64,000 nucleotides of DNA. Origin: Forficula auricularia (taxonomy: Eukaryota > Arthropoda > Insecta > Dermaptera > Forficulidae). Below the pieces are notes generated by a model. The model searched no databases, was not told where the DNA came from, and was given only the letters and a program-made list of their open reading frames with translations. Made by a program: the position numbers and the translations under genes. Positions within the stretch are counted from its first letter, which is position 1. Each line of letters begins with the position of its first letter. The DNA lies in NCBI GenBank assembly GCA_024734495.1, contig JALMQS010000816.1, forward strand, positions 4,347,190 through 4,411,189. The letters are read 5' to 3'. This document shows positions 33,720 to 44,766 of the stretch, in pieces.

Positions 33720-34760
33720 TGTTGAAGCTTTTATTTTTGTGATTAATTTGATTAAAATTTGAATTTTTAGTGAAATCACACAAAATTAATTATAATAATA
33801 ATTTATTGAACACGAATAAATAATAGAATAAAACTACGACGTTTTGATCGACTTATTCTGAGATCGTTCTCAAGTATGAGTGGATGCTTTGGTCATACTT
33901 CGCAGAATCAGACGATCGAAACGTCGTAGTTTTATTGTATTATTCATTCGAGTTGAATAAATAATTATTAATTAATTACTCTTATTAAACGAGCAAAAAT
34001 TGTATATATATCCAATCAGGTTCTCGAAAATGGCTCTAACGATTTGGATGAAATTCATGGGTTAGGAGGTTTTTGTGTTGGACATTCGATCTGTCACGGT
34101 CTCATCTTCGGCTAAATTGTTTTTTATGGGTTTTTTAATTGAAACAATTATTCACAGGTGGTTGTGTCGATAAAAATATTTATTTACATTTTTATTCAAT
34201 TTCTTTTTAATTTTTAATTGGTTTTTTAATTTTAAATTCCTCTAATAGATCATTACAAATATTATTATATATATATTAAAAGTTAGACAATTTAATTGAT
34301 TAAAAATCGAGTTTTAAATCCCACAAACGTATTTTTTTCTTTTTTATATTAGAATTTGGCAATTTAATTGATGAACTCAAAAATTGTTATTTAATTAAAA
34401 AAATAATATTATACGGTATTTATTTATATACCTATACATATTATACATAATTTTTGAGCCACTACAAGGGTTGAAATGCAAAAACTGGGTGAGGGTGGAG
34501 GTGACCGTGGTGGCGATGTGGGAGTGCAGTGGTGAGGGGTACGGGGGGCGAGGGAAGTGGTTTCGGGAGTGGGGGCGGAATTGGGATGGATGTGGGTTGG
34601 AGGGGTGAAGTGGTGGAGGTCCGGGGGCCGAGGGGGGGGGGAATTAATATATAGCTTTTAATTGAAACAAAAAGTTACCGAGCATCGCTCGGTGGCCAGG
34701 TACTAATTAATTACGTGCGATTTCACTAAAAATTCAAATTTTAATATTGGTATTTTGATT
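33720..34760. mobile_element. Palindrome family I split by a Helitron-like element
   Basis: TGAAGCTTTTATTTTTGTG and AATTTGAATTTTTAGTGAAA at the left, CACTAAAAATTCAAATTTT at the right; same as 12.6-12.8 kb. A decayed ribozyme-like block (GATCGAAACGTCGTAG near 33921) lies before the insertion point. Confidence 0.55.
33974..34703 (+). mobile_element. Helitron-like non-autonomous element
   Basis: 5' block ACTCTTATTAAACGAGCAAA, 3' hairpin ACCGAGC-ATC-GCTCGGT (34678-34694) about ten bases before the end GGTAC. A G-rich tract of about 170 bp (34480-34640) precedes the hairpin. Same family at 46.0-47.3 and 51.5-51.9 kb. No Rep/helicase ORF. Confidence 0.65.
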
Positions 34761-35618
34761 AAAAGGTATTTAAGTGTTTTTTCAGGGTTGCGGATGTTCT
34801 AATGGAAATCACCTCTTCTAACATGCATTCCTATAAAATTTATCTAAGATTTGTCAACTGACAAGTTCCTGATAAATTCTTGAGCATACTGAGGGCTTTT
34901 TGAGAAAATGAGGAAAATCCTAAAATAATTGATGAAGTGATTCTGGCAGGGCGATTTTATCTAATGAACATGTTTCTGGTTAAATTTTCAAATTTCAATA
35001 TTATGAGGTTTGACATAATATTTCTAATTTCACTGCCAAAGACAGACAGACACACAGGCAGACCAAATTGCTCTAAATTAATTCAAGGTACCTCAAACGT
35101 GTATTTCATATAAAAACTCAAATATAAATTTTTGAGGTTATCGTAATACTTGCGCTTACTAGATACTAGTTGCAAATGAAAGTAAAAAAATAGTCGTGTG
35201 TTTAAAAAAGTAGATTTGATTGAGATAGTCGAAGAGAGGATTAGATGAATATATAATTATTATAATTAAGGATATGGAGGGGAAAAAGAAATCGTCAATT
35301 AAATTAATAATATTTAAAAAGCATTAAATAATACATGACCCTAAACTGGTTGAATGTTTGGTTTTTTTACTTCTAAAAAAAATTTTTTCAATCAATTAAT
35401 GAGAAAATTATTAAAAAAATTAATATTAATTAAAAAGTGTTTAAATAACATCAAAAGTAAAAAAATGAATGAATAGAAATAGGAAATTCAAATTTATTTA
35501 ACATTAAAATGATCCTCTGAATTATAAAGAGAAATCAATGAAGTTGTTCTATACTTTATGCAAATAAACATATACATATATAATTATATATAAACCAAAT
35601 TAAGATATGTACCATATA
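34704..35618. other. No supported feature
   Basis: After the end of palindrome I (to about 34760), the stretch is AT-rich without splice-flanked open frames. A remnant resembling the arm near 38.8 kb (GAGAAATCAATGAAGTTGTTC) sits at 35529. Confidence 0.4.
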
Positions 35619-35818
35619 CGAGCCCCGTCCCATCTCAATTGGCCCACCAATGTTTTTTCTTTTTAAATAAAATTATGCTAATTCACGGTAAATTTAATTT
35701 AAATATTTATTTTTATTATCATTTGGAACAACATTTTACAATTTAAAATATTTTTTTGTAACATTTAACCTAAAATTATTTTTTAATTGTTAAAAACATA
35801 TTTTTATATAAAAAAATA

Positions 35819-36132
35819 ATCAGTAGAGATTGTGGTGTTGGTGCAAGGTGAAACATCTTTAATAAAGATAAGAGTAAATAGATATTTTATTTAATATGGA
35901 TTTACTATGAGTTAAGGATACTGGGTCACTTATTTCACATTAAAATTAAAAAATTAAAAGATATAAAATTTTTTTTCTTTTTCAATATATATATTTCGGG
36001 CTATCAACCCATCTTCAGGAAATACAGAAGGTAACTAAATTAATTTTTTAATTTTAATGTGAAATAAGTGACCCAGTATCCTTAACTCATAGTAAATCCA
36101 TATTAAATAAAATATCTATTTACTCTTATCTT
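35819..36132. mobile_element. Palindromic ribozyme-bearing retro-insert family H
   Basis: 314 bp flanked by a 12-bp direct repeat TATAAAAAAATA (35807-35818, 36133-36144). Arms TCACTTATTTCACATTAAAA / TTTTAATGTGAAATAAGTGA. One-sided tail TGGTGTTGGTGCAAGGTGAA at the left. Core at 35975-36027 on the minus strand. Confidence 0.8.
35975..36027 (-). ncRNA. Hammerhead-like motif, family H
   Basis: Minus strand: CTGTATTTC, CTGAAGA (36018-36012), T, stem II GGG/CCC with a seven-base loop, GAAA (35997-35994), self-complementary (AT)5, T, GAAAAAG. Stem I is short: GAAA/TTTC. Confidence 0.52.
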
Positions 36133-36257
36133 TATAAAAAAATAGTTCTTTGCTTTTCACGATTTTTTTTTTAAGAATCTTTGAATATGTGAAATAATCA
36201 AGTAGGCTTTGCCTTTTTCCAACAAAAGAAAGTTTGTTTTGTTTATTATTAGTAAAA

Positions 36258-37339
36258 ATGACTCGTGGAAAGGTTGTTGATGAAAAAATTCGCTCACTTA
36301 TTATCAATTTATTTAAAAAGGGAAAATCAAACGCGGAAATTGGCGATCTAGTTAATTTATCAAAGTTTACTGTCAGAAATATTATTCGTGTTTATAAAAC
36401 AACGGGTACAATAGCTACAAAACCTCGGTATGCGTCGAAATCCAAAATATCAGATGCTGATAGACGGGCATTGAAGAAGATTATTAGAAAAAACAGGCGT
36501 TCGAACTATCGTGAATTATCTGTTCTTTGGAGTGATGCTGTGGGGCGAAGTGTTTCAAGATCCACGTGCCATAGAGAAGCCCTTAAGTTAGGTTTTAAAA
36601 CTTACAAGGTAATTTTATTGCAACTTATTCCAAATTTTTTTTTGTAATTTTACTAATTTTTTTTAGGCGAAAGAAAAGCCACCCTTGACATTAAAACAAA
36701 AGAAAAACCGGCTTAAATGGGCTAAAAGTCACATTAATTGGACGAGTGATGAATGGAATAGTGTCCATTGGAGTGATGAGTCTCATTTTGGTTTGTGTTG
36801 GGGACAATCGAAGCAGAGTTATTCGTCAGAAAAATGAAGGTTTCAATTCAGATTGTTTAAAAAAGAAAGTGAAATTTCCTGCTTCAGTTATGGTATGGGG
36901 TTCAATGTCTGCTAGAGGTGTTGGAAAACTTCACTTCATTGATGGAATTGTAAACACCAATAAATATTTAGGGATTTTAAAAAAATCGTTACTTCCAACA
37001 ATGGCAGATGCATTGCAGAATAATAATAATTTTGTGTTCCAACAAGACGGGGCGGCCTGCCATACATCAATAAAATCTTTATAATGGATTTCTGATCATA
37101 ATGTTGCACTTTTGGAGTGGGTGGCAAACAGTCCCGACTTGTCACCAATAGAAACTCTTTGACACACATTGAAAAAGCTATTACGAATACAACCAGCTAG
37201 AAACGTAGTCGAATTAAAATACAAACTTCAAAATATTTGGGATACTTTCACTCAAGATGAGTGTCAAAACTTAATAAGTACGCTGCCCAAAAGAATTCAA
37301 GCTGTAATTAAAAATAAAGGCTACGTCACACAGTGGTAA
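36258..37339 (+). pseudogene. Tc1-family DD34E transposase with intron, broken
   Basis: Starts at ATG 36258 (MTRGKVVDEKIRSLII); the paired helix-turn-helix region holds GKSNAEIGDLVNLSKFTVRN. A 58-bp intron, 36609-36666 (AAG|GTAATT ... TTTTAG|GCG), joins TYK to AKEKPPLTLKQKK in frame. Catalytic positions are visible as HWSDESHF, FQQDGAACHT and SPDLSPIE, with 34 residues between the second D and the E. Disabled by a frameshift near 36803 and stops at 37082 and 37159. Ends YVTQW, TAA 37337. Confidence 0.88.
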
Positions 37340-37561
37340 AAGTTTTGGATTTTGTATGTTTTCCTTGTTTTTAACAATTAAAAAATAATTTTAAGTTAAA
37401 TGTTACAATAAAATGTTTCAAATTGTTTAAAATGTTGTTTCAAATGATAATAAAAATAAATAATTAAATTAAATTTACCGTGAATTAGCATAATTTTATT
37501 TAAAAAGAAAAAATATTGGTGGGTCAATTGAGATGGGACGGGGCTCGTATATATATATATT

Positions 37562-38810
37562 CTTTTAATTAGAAATATTTTATTTGTTATTTCTCATGTG
37601 TTCAATTACCAGATTGGATATAGAAAAATCTGTTTTGTTGTTATAGCAAACCGGCCACATAATACCATCAACCATTTTAGGAGACATCAACGTAGATAAT
37701 GCACACACTTGGCTGAAATCTTCAACAAAGTAAATCAACTGGTGTGGTCACCACACGACTTTCACATTCTCACTTATTTCAAATCATCGCGACACTCCTA
37801 ATTTACACCCCCCTTCCTTTATTTCAATCGGATTAAAATTTATACACCACTAACAACTCATGACACTTGATAAGTACACCAATTTAAAAAAATCGTTAGT
37901 GCTATTTTTGATTAAATACAAAAAAAAATTCTTTCATGTAAATGTAAACTTCCGGTGTTCCGGTTTCAACCAAAAGCTTGCTGTACTCCTTCTAGTCTAT
38001 ATAGAGCTTCAGTTTCGAATTTTGTCTGAGACTTATGCATGGTTTCGAAAAGCAGGGGGTACATACGTACTGACCAATGGATTTGTGGCCTCTAGGAACC
38101 ACAATATCCGGTTTTATGTCCTAAATCCGCTTTCCAGCTATTAAGGGCATCGATTCCTTCCAGCTAGAAGTTACAAAATCAATAAGGGCTATCGAATCTT
38201 TAGAAATCTTAAAAATTGTATAATAGAAATTCAGATTATTGTTTAAATAGCAAAATCGAATTATTAACAAGTAATTTAATAAAATTGGGAGAGGCCCAAA
38301 GAGGGACTGGTACAATTTAAACTTGTAAATATTCGTATATATTTATTTATGTATAGAAACAATCCACCATAATTTTATCATTGTAAATATCTTTGTAAAT
38401 TCACATAAATTTATTTATCAAAACTGTTTCTCAATATAGGCTTAAATAGATAAATAAATTAATAAATTTAATAAAAATATTTTCAAAAATTTAGAAGGCC
38501 AGAAGGGACAAGTAAAAAACCAACAGCCCTATCCCCTTTTTTTACTTTGTTGGAAATTTCAGGCAATAGGTTGCTCCTAAAATGAGTGATCGTTTGTTAT
38601 GTAGTTGTCTTGCTATAACAACAAAACAGATCCTTCTATATATGAGAAATAACAGCCAAAATATTTCTAATTAAAAGTCTGATGATGAAGGCCAAACCTT
38701 CGAAACTATGGTCTCAAACGAATTTTATATACCATATAAGATATACTAGTATGTTTAATTGTATCAAGTAGAAGACAACCTCATTAATTTCTCATTATGA
38801 ATCAACAACT
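37562..38810. mobile_element. Palindromic ribozyme-bearing element with about 1 kb insert
   Basis: Arms AATTAGAAATATTTTATTTG (37568) and the inverse near 38660, and CTGTTTTGTTGTTATAGCAA (37630) with TTGCTATAACAACAAAACAG (38610). The core is at 38675-38722. The DNA between (37680-38600) is unidentified; frames there lack support. Confidence 0.55.
38675..38722 (+). ncRNA. Hammerhead-like motif with weak stem I
   Basis: CTGATGA 38679-38685, T, stem II GAAGG/CCTTC (five pairs), GAAA 38702-38705, near-palindromic ACTATGGT, C. The stem I strands beside it pair poorly, so activity is doubtful. Confidence 0.45.
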
Positions 38811-38967
38811 CTAGCAAATCAAAATCGTTTGAACTGATCCTCTTAATGATAAATGAATAAATAATTCTAATAGATTTGAATGAGTGTCGAAATATGAATT
38901 TTGATTTATATAGTCAAAAGTTAAAGGATCATTTTTTTTTCTATGGCTTTGGTTACAATTTGAGTAC

Positions 38968-39213
38968 ACGTTCCAAAAGGGCGGCCACACGTTGGCCAAG
39001 TAAATGCAATTGGTCATCGGAAATTCCTTTTGATGCTGAGGATGGTGATGCTGATGAGTGAAATCCTACCGTGGCAATCGAAGGTGATGTGGTGGAGGCT
39101 GGCTCTGGTCTCTGGGCCACCACAGAGGAGCCGGGGGTCCCCCGGCCCAGAAGAGATGCTGAGGCTAGACCTCGAAAGCGATTAAATCGTTGTCGGCTTG
39201 GAAACTCCTCCTG
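38968..39213 (-). CDS. Host gene exon, 82 codons, GC-richer
   Basis: Acceptor GATCCCTAG, then QEEFPSRQRFNRFRGLASAS and LLGRGTPGSSVVAQRPEPAS, ending ISDDQLHLLGQRVAALLER with donor CGT|GTACTC, phase 0. A donor at ACG|GTAGGA (39070) would give a 48-codon phase-0 version. Base composition is much richer in G+C than the surroundings, consistent with preserved coding sequence in a 30-kb transposon-filled intron. The ISDDQLHLL block is similar in style to LSDEELLQLF at 1.1 kb. Confidence 0.6.
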
Positions 39214-39289
39214 CTAGGGATCGTTACGTTTTATATATTACAATTATCTATTTCATCAGATTATTTAAAATTTATTTCTTAGTCTTATA

Positions 39290-39931
39290 CAGGGTGTTCC
39301 ACAGAACTCGTTAATTAAAGAGTTGAGAGAAAATTTTGAACATTGTCATATTTATGTTTTGGAATATGCTGTTTTTAAATAAATTATTAACAACTTTTGA
39401 ACACTTTCTGCTTTGCCACAATCGCTATCAACTTTCTTATTTTCTATGAAACCGCCCAAATATTTTTGCATCATTAGATTAAGTGTTAAAAACTAAGATG
39501 AATTTGTATAATGCACTAGATGTCTAAAATTTATAATTTCTGAGTTATTTTAGATAGTTTGTAAAATCTACCAGTTTAGCGTTCATCTTTAAAAATTAAT
39601 AATAATTAAACTATTGTTTGTAGAATTAATTTGATCAATCAGAACTCTTAATTAGACATTAAAGAATCTTACTTAATCATAAAAATTTAAATTTTATATC
39701 CAGGATGACCGTAATAATTGTTTATTTTTGAAAATCAAAAAGCTGTTAATACTCAATTTTTAAAAATAGAACATGCCATAAATTTTAGTATTTTTGAATT
39801 CTACATAAAAATCCAATAGGAGTTTATTAAATATTCCCTACACCTAAAATGAATAGTTTTTTAAATAAAAAATATTTTAAATTTCACTCGTCCAGATCTT
39901 AATTATTTATACAGTTCTGTGGAACACCCTG
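39290..39931. mobile_element. TA-flanked MITE
   Basis: Ends CAGGGTGTTCCACAGAACT / AGTTCTGTGGAACACCCTG, perfect over 19 bases, TA on both sides. 642 bp, AT-rich, no gene. Confidence 0.8.
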
Positions 39932-39955
39932 TATAAGTAAAGAAGTGTATATTTT

Positions 39956-42900
39956 CTTTTGGAGGGACTAGTAGAATTCAATTGATGGAAAGGCAGCTCA
40001 AGGATAATGAAAAATGAAATTATAAATAAAATAATTTATTAGAACGTCATTTTCATCCTCTTAAAAAACCGACGTTTCTTTTTGCCTTCTTCAGGGTTTA
40101 AAATGGTCAACAAAGGACCATATAAGAAACTTTTTTTTCTTCTTCAGCAGTGCTCGAAAATTGTTATTTATTGGAAGAACGTTTCAGAGGAGCTTCTTGC
40201 CTTCTTCAGGGTTTAAAATCGTCAATAAAGGACCATATAAGAAACTTTTTTCTTTTTCAGCAGTGCTCGAAAATTGTTATTTATTGACAGAACGTTTCAG
40301 AGGAGCTTCTTGCCTTCTTCATGGATTAAAATGGCCAACAAAGGACCATATAAGAAACTTTTTTTTCTTTTTCAGCAGTGCTCGAAAATTGTTATTTATT
40401 GACAGAACGTTTCAGAGGAGCTTCTTGCCTTCTTCATGGATTAAAATGGCCAACAAAGGACCATATAAGAAACTTTTTTTTCTTTTTCAGCAGTGCTCGA
40501 AAATTGTTATTTATTGACAGAACGTTTCAGAGGAGCTTCTTGCCTTCTTCATGGATTAAAATGGCCAACAAAGGACCATATAAGAAACTTTTTTTCTTTT
40601 TCAGCAGTGCTCGAAAATTGTTATTTATTGACAGAACGTTTCAGAGGAGCTTCTTGCCTTCTTCATGGATTAAAATGGTCAACAAAGGACCATATAAGAA
40701 ACTTTTTTCTTTTTCAGCAGTGCTCGAAAATTATTATTTATTGACAGAACGTTTCAGAGGAGCTTCTTGCCTTCTTCATGGATTAAAATGGTCAACAAAG
40801 GACCATATAAGAAACTTTTTTCTTCTTCAGCAGTGCTCGAAAATTGTTATTTATTGACAGAACGTTTCAGAGGAGCTTCTTGCCTTCTTCATGGATTAAA
40901 ATGGCCAACAAAGGACCATATAAGAAACTTTTTTTCTTTTTCAGCAGTGCTCGAAAATTGTTATTTATTGACAGAACGTTTCAGAGGAGCTTCTTGCCTT
41001 CTTCATGGATTAAAATGGCCAACAAAGGACCATATAAGAAACTTTTTTTCTTTTTCAGCAGTGCTCGAAAATTGTTATTTATTGACAGAACGTTTCAGAG
41101 GAGCTTCTTGCCTTCTTCATGGATTAAAATGGCCAACAAAGGACCATATAAGAAACTTTTTTCTTTTTCAGCAGTGCTCGAAAATTGTTATTTATTGACA
41201 GAACGTTTCAGAGGAGCTTCTTGCCTTCTTCATGGATTAAAATGGTCAACAAAGGACCATATAAGAAACTTTTTTCTTTTTCAGCAGTGCTCGAAAATTA
41301 TTATTTATTGACAGAACGTTTCAGAGGAGCTTCTTGCCTTCTTCATGGATTAAAATGGTCAACAAAGGACCATATAAGAAACTTTTTTCTTCTTCAGCAG
41401 TGCTCGAAAATTGTTATTTATTGACAGAACGTTTCAGAGGAGCTTCTTGCCTTCTTCATGGATTAAAATGGTCAACAAAGGACCATATAAGAAACTTTTT
41501 TCTTCTTCAGCAGTGCTCGAAAATTGTTATTTATTGACAGAACGTTTCAGAGGAGCTTCTTGCCTTCTTCATGGATTAAAATGGCCAACAAAGGACCATA
41601 TAAGAAACTTTTTTTCTTTTTCAGCAGTGCTCGAAAATTGTTATTTATTGACAGAACGTTTCAGAGGAGCTTCTTGCCTTCTTCATGGATTAAAATGGTC
41701 AACAAAGGACCATATAAGAAACTTTTTTTCTTTTTCAGCAGTGCTCGAAAATTATTATTTATTGACAGAACGTTTCAGAGGAGCTTCTTGCCTTCTTCAT
41801 GGATTAAAATGGCCAACAAAGGACCATATAAGAAACTTTTTTTCTTTTTCAGCAGTGCTCGAAAATTGTTATTTATTGACAGAACGTTTCAGAGGAGCTT
41901 CTTGCCTTCTTCATGGATTAAAATGGCCAACAAAGGACCATATAAGAAACTTTTTTTCTTTTTCAGCAGTGCTCGAAAATTGTTATTTATTGACAGAACG
42001 TTTCAGAGGAGCTTCTTGCCTTCTTCATGGATTAAAATGGTCAACAAAGGACCATATAAGAAACTTTTTTTCTTCTTCAGCAGTGCTCGAAAATTGTTAT
42101 TTATTGACAGAACGTTTCAGAGGAGCTTCTTGCCTTCTTCATGGATTAAAATGGTCAACAAAGGACCATATAAGAAACTTTTTTTCTTCTTCAGCAGTGC
42201 TCGAAAATTGTTATTTATTGACAGAACGTTTCAGAGGAGCTTCTTGCCTTCTTCATGGATTAAAATGGCCAACAAAGGACCATATAAGAAACTTTTTTCT
42301 TTTTCAGCAGTGCTCGAAAATTGTTATTTATTGACAGAACGTTTCAGAGGAGCTTCTTGCCTTCTTCATGGATTAAAATGGCCAACAAAGGACCATATAA
42401 GAAACTTTTTTTCTTCTTCAGCAGTGCTCGAAAATTGTTATTTATTGACAGAACGTTTCAGAGGAGCTTCTTGCCTTCTTCATGGATTAAAATGGCCAAC
42501 AAAGGACCATATAAGAAACTTTTTTTTCTTTTTCAGCAGTGCTCGAAAATTGTTATTTATTGACAGAACGTTTCAGAGGAGCTTCTTGCCTTCTTCATGG
42601 ATTAAAATGGCCAACAAAGGACCATATAAGAAACTTTTTTCTTTTTCAGCAGTGCTCGAAAATTGTTATTTATTGACAGAACGTTTCAGAGGAGCTTCTT
42701 GCCTTCTTCATGGATTAAAATGGCCAACAAAGGACCATATAAGAAACTTTTTTTCTTTTTCAGCAGTGCTCGAAAATTGTTATTTATTGACAGAACGTTT
42801 CAGAGGAGCTTCTTGCCTTCTTCATGGATTAAAATGGTCAACAAAGGACCATATAAGAAACTTTTTTCTTTTTCAGCAGTGCTCGAAAATTATTATTTAT

Positions 42901-43600
42901 TGACAGAACGTTTCAGAGGAGCTTCTTGCCTTCTTCATGGATTAAAATGGTCAACAAAGGACCATATAAGAAACTTTTTTCTTCTTCAGCAGTGCTCGAA
43001 AATTGTTATTTATTGACAGAACGTTTCAGAGGAGCTTCTTGCCTTCTTCATGGATGAAAATGGTCAACAAAGGACCATATAAGAAACTTTTTTTTCTTAT
43101 TCAGCAGTGCTCGAAAATTATTATTTATTGACAGAACGTTTCAGAGGAGCTTCTTGCCTTCTTCATGGATTAAAATGGTCAACAAAGGACCATATAAGAA
43201 ACTTTTTTTCTTTTTCAGCAGTGCTCGAAAATTATTATTTATTGACAGAACGTTTCAGAGGAGCTTCTTGCCTTCTTCATGGATTAAAATGGTCAACAAA
43301 GGACCATATAAGAAACTTTTTTCTTCTTCAGCAGTGCTCGAAAATTGTTATTTCTTGACAGAATTATCAATATATGGTATTTTTTTCTATTGATATTTCT
43401 GGCAAGAAATAAAATATTCGAACACTGCTAAAGGAGAAATGAAGAAAGTTTCTTGAATGTTCCTTCGTTGACCCTTTTAAAAGAAGGCCACAAGATCCTA
43501 TGAAACGTCGATTTTTTAAGAGGATGAAAATGACGTTCCAATAAATTATTTTATTCGTAATTTTATTTTCATTATTCTTGAACTGCATTTCCATTAATTC
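39956..43600. mobile_element. Family D ribozyme element expanded by an internal satellite
   Basis: Outer arms GAACGTCATTTTCATCCTCT / AGAGGATGAAAATGACGTTC and the family D tail at the left (TTTTGGAGGGACTAGTAGAA). The left arm keeps CTGAAGAAGG..GAAACGTCGG on the minus strand but stem II is lost. The right arm keeps GAAACGTCG on the plus strand. The middle is replaced by about 28 tandem units. Confidence 0.7.
40150..43357. repeat. Tandem array, about 28 copies of a 112-115 bp unit
   Basis: Each unit contains ACGTTTCAGAGGAGCTTC, TTGCCTTCTTCATGGATTAA, CAACAAAGGACCATATAAG, a T run of 5-8 and CAGCAGTGCTCGAAAATTGT. The first units still read CTTCTTCAGGGTTTAAAAT, i.e. the inverse of CTGAAGAAG; later ones have CTTCATGGATT. 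Variants (GGCC/GGTC, TTGTT/TTATT, TTTTTC/TTCTTC) recur in a fixed two-unit block at 40.67, 41.24 and 42.83 kb, showing higher-order duplication. Because the unit is not a multiple of three, it yields many overlapping false open frames. Confidence 0.95.
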
Positions 43601-43911
43601 TCTAATGAAATTTATTCATTTAATTTAATGAGAAAAAATAAAAATTGTCGAATTTAACTCGTACTCCAAAAATTAGGATTGATCTTAAAAAATTCCTTCC
43701 AACCCTTGGAACTTAAATTTCTATTATATTCTGGTTTTTACCGTGCTAAACGATTGATAAGACAATGAACTTGAAATATTTATTTTCAACTTCAAACAAG
43801 GATAATACCGATAAGAGTAAATAAATATTATATTTAATATTGATTTCCTATGAGTTAAGGATTCTTGGTCACTTGTTTCACATTAAAATTAAAAAAATTA
43901 AAAGATATAAA

Positions 43912-44612
43912 AATAAGCTGACGTGTTCTGATGTGGCTATCCACTTGACTTTACCATAAAACCTGGCCCCACACTTATATTTAATATTTAATAAAATTAT
44001 TTATAATCATGTAGTGGGGCTAGTTTTTGCATTTTTAGACTCCTGAGACCCACTGATTATGTATACAAAATTTGGTTGAGTTTGGTAAATGGCCAAGATT
44101 TTCATTTTTTGACTCTTCGCCCCCCCCCCCCCCATTTTGGGCGTTTAGATTTTGCATTTTTAGACTTCTGGGGGTCCACTGATTATGTATACAAAATTTG
44201 GTTGAGTTTGATCAAACGACCTAGATTTTTAATTTTTAACCCCCCTCGACCCCCCTTAATTTTGGGTGGATATGCACCAAAATCTAATCAGCTCTTAATC
44301 TCAATGGACCAAAACTGCGTGTGAAATTTGGTTTCGATATTCACACTAGTTTTTGAGCTAGCTCGTCCACAAATTTGGTAACGCACAGAAGACATTTTGA
44401 CAAAACAATTATTATCTCAAAAAATATAATTTTTTAGATGTTCACTTATTAGGGCTTTTTTGTAGACCAAAATGGCATGGTTTCGCTCAATTTTTTTAAT
44501 CGAAATAGCTTCAGCAGTTTTTTAGATATTTTGAAAAAAAGAAGGAAAAAAACCACTTTTTTCATGCACGATTACAATACTTGACCATACCCTGTAAGGT
44601 AAAGTAAAAATG
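43912..44612 (-). mobile_element. Minisatellite element type A, reverse orientation
   Basis: Left end AAGCTGACGTGTTCTGATGTG, right end with ACCATACCCTGTAAGGTAAA. About two C-rich minisatellite units at 44020-44270. Nested in family H. Confidence 0.7.
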
Positions 44613-44717
44613 TTCTTTTTCAATATATATATTTTGGACTATCAACCCATCTTCAGGACGTACAGAAAATAAAGTTATTTTAATTTTTAACCCCCCCCCC
44701 CAATAAAGTTATTTTCT

Positions 44718-44766
44718 GTACTTCCTGAAGATGGGTTGATACCCCGAAATATATATATTGAAAAAG
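44718..44766 (+). ncRNA. Hammerhead-like motif, family H right arm
   Basis: CTGAAGA 44725-44731, T, GGG..CCC stem II, GAAA 44746-44749, (AT)5, T, GAA. Stem I CTTC/GAA is short. Confidence 0.5.

Larger units (their letters stand above)
35619..37547 (+). mobile_element. Tc1-like element with long inverted repeats
   Basis: TA-flanked. Terminal inverted repeats of about 180 bp (35619-35800 and 37368-37547) begin CGAGCCCCGTCCCATCTCAA. The left side between repeat and gene holds the family H ribozyme insert (35819-36132). One transposase gene, broken. Confidence 0.9.

Noticed and set aside
33894..33940. Hammerhead core in palindrome I
   Set aside because: Only GATCGAAACGTCG survives; the CTGANGA strand is mutated (CAGACGA) and no stem II can form.
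37680..38600. Small open frames between the palindrome arms
   Set aside because: No domain, no splice support; composition as in surrounding non-coding DNA.
40150..43357. Regular tandem repeats as a possible CRISPR array
   Set aside because: There are no variable spacers: the full unit, including the part between conserved blocks, is repeated. The context is a eukaryotic transposon.
40161..43393. Many overlapping open frames of 79-459 residues
   Set aside because: All are frame-shifted readings of the 113-bp tandem unit; the lengths depend on T-run changes. No independent coding evidence.
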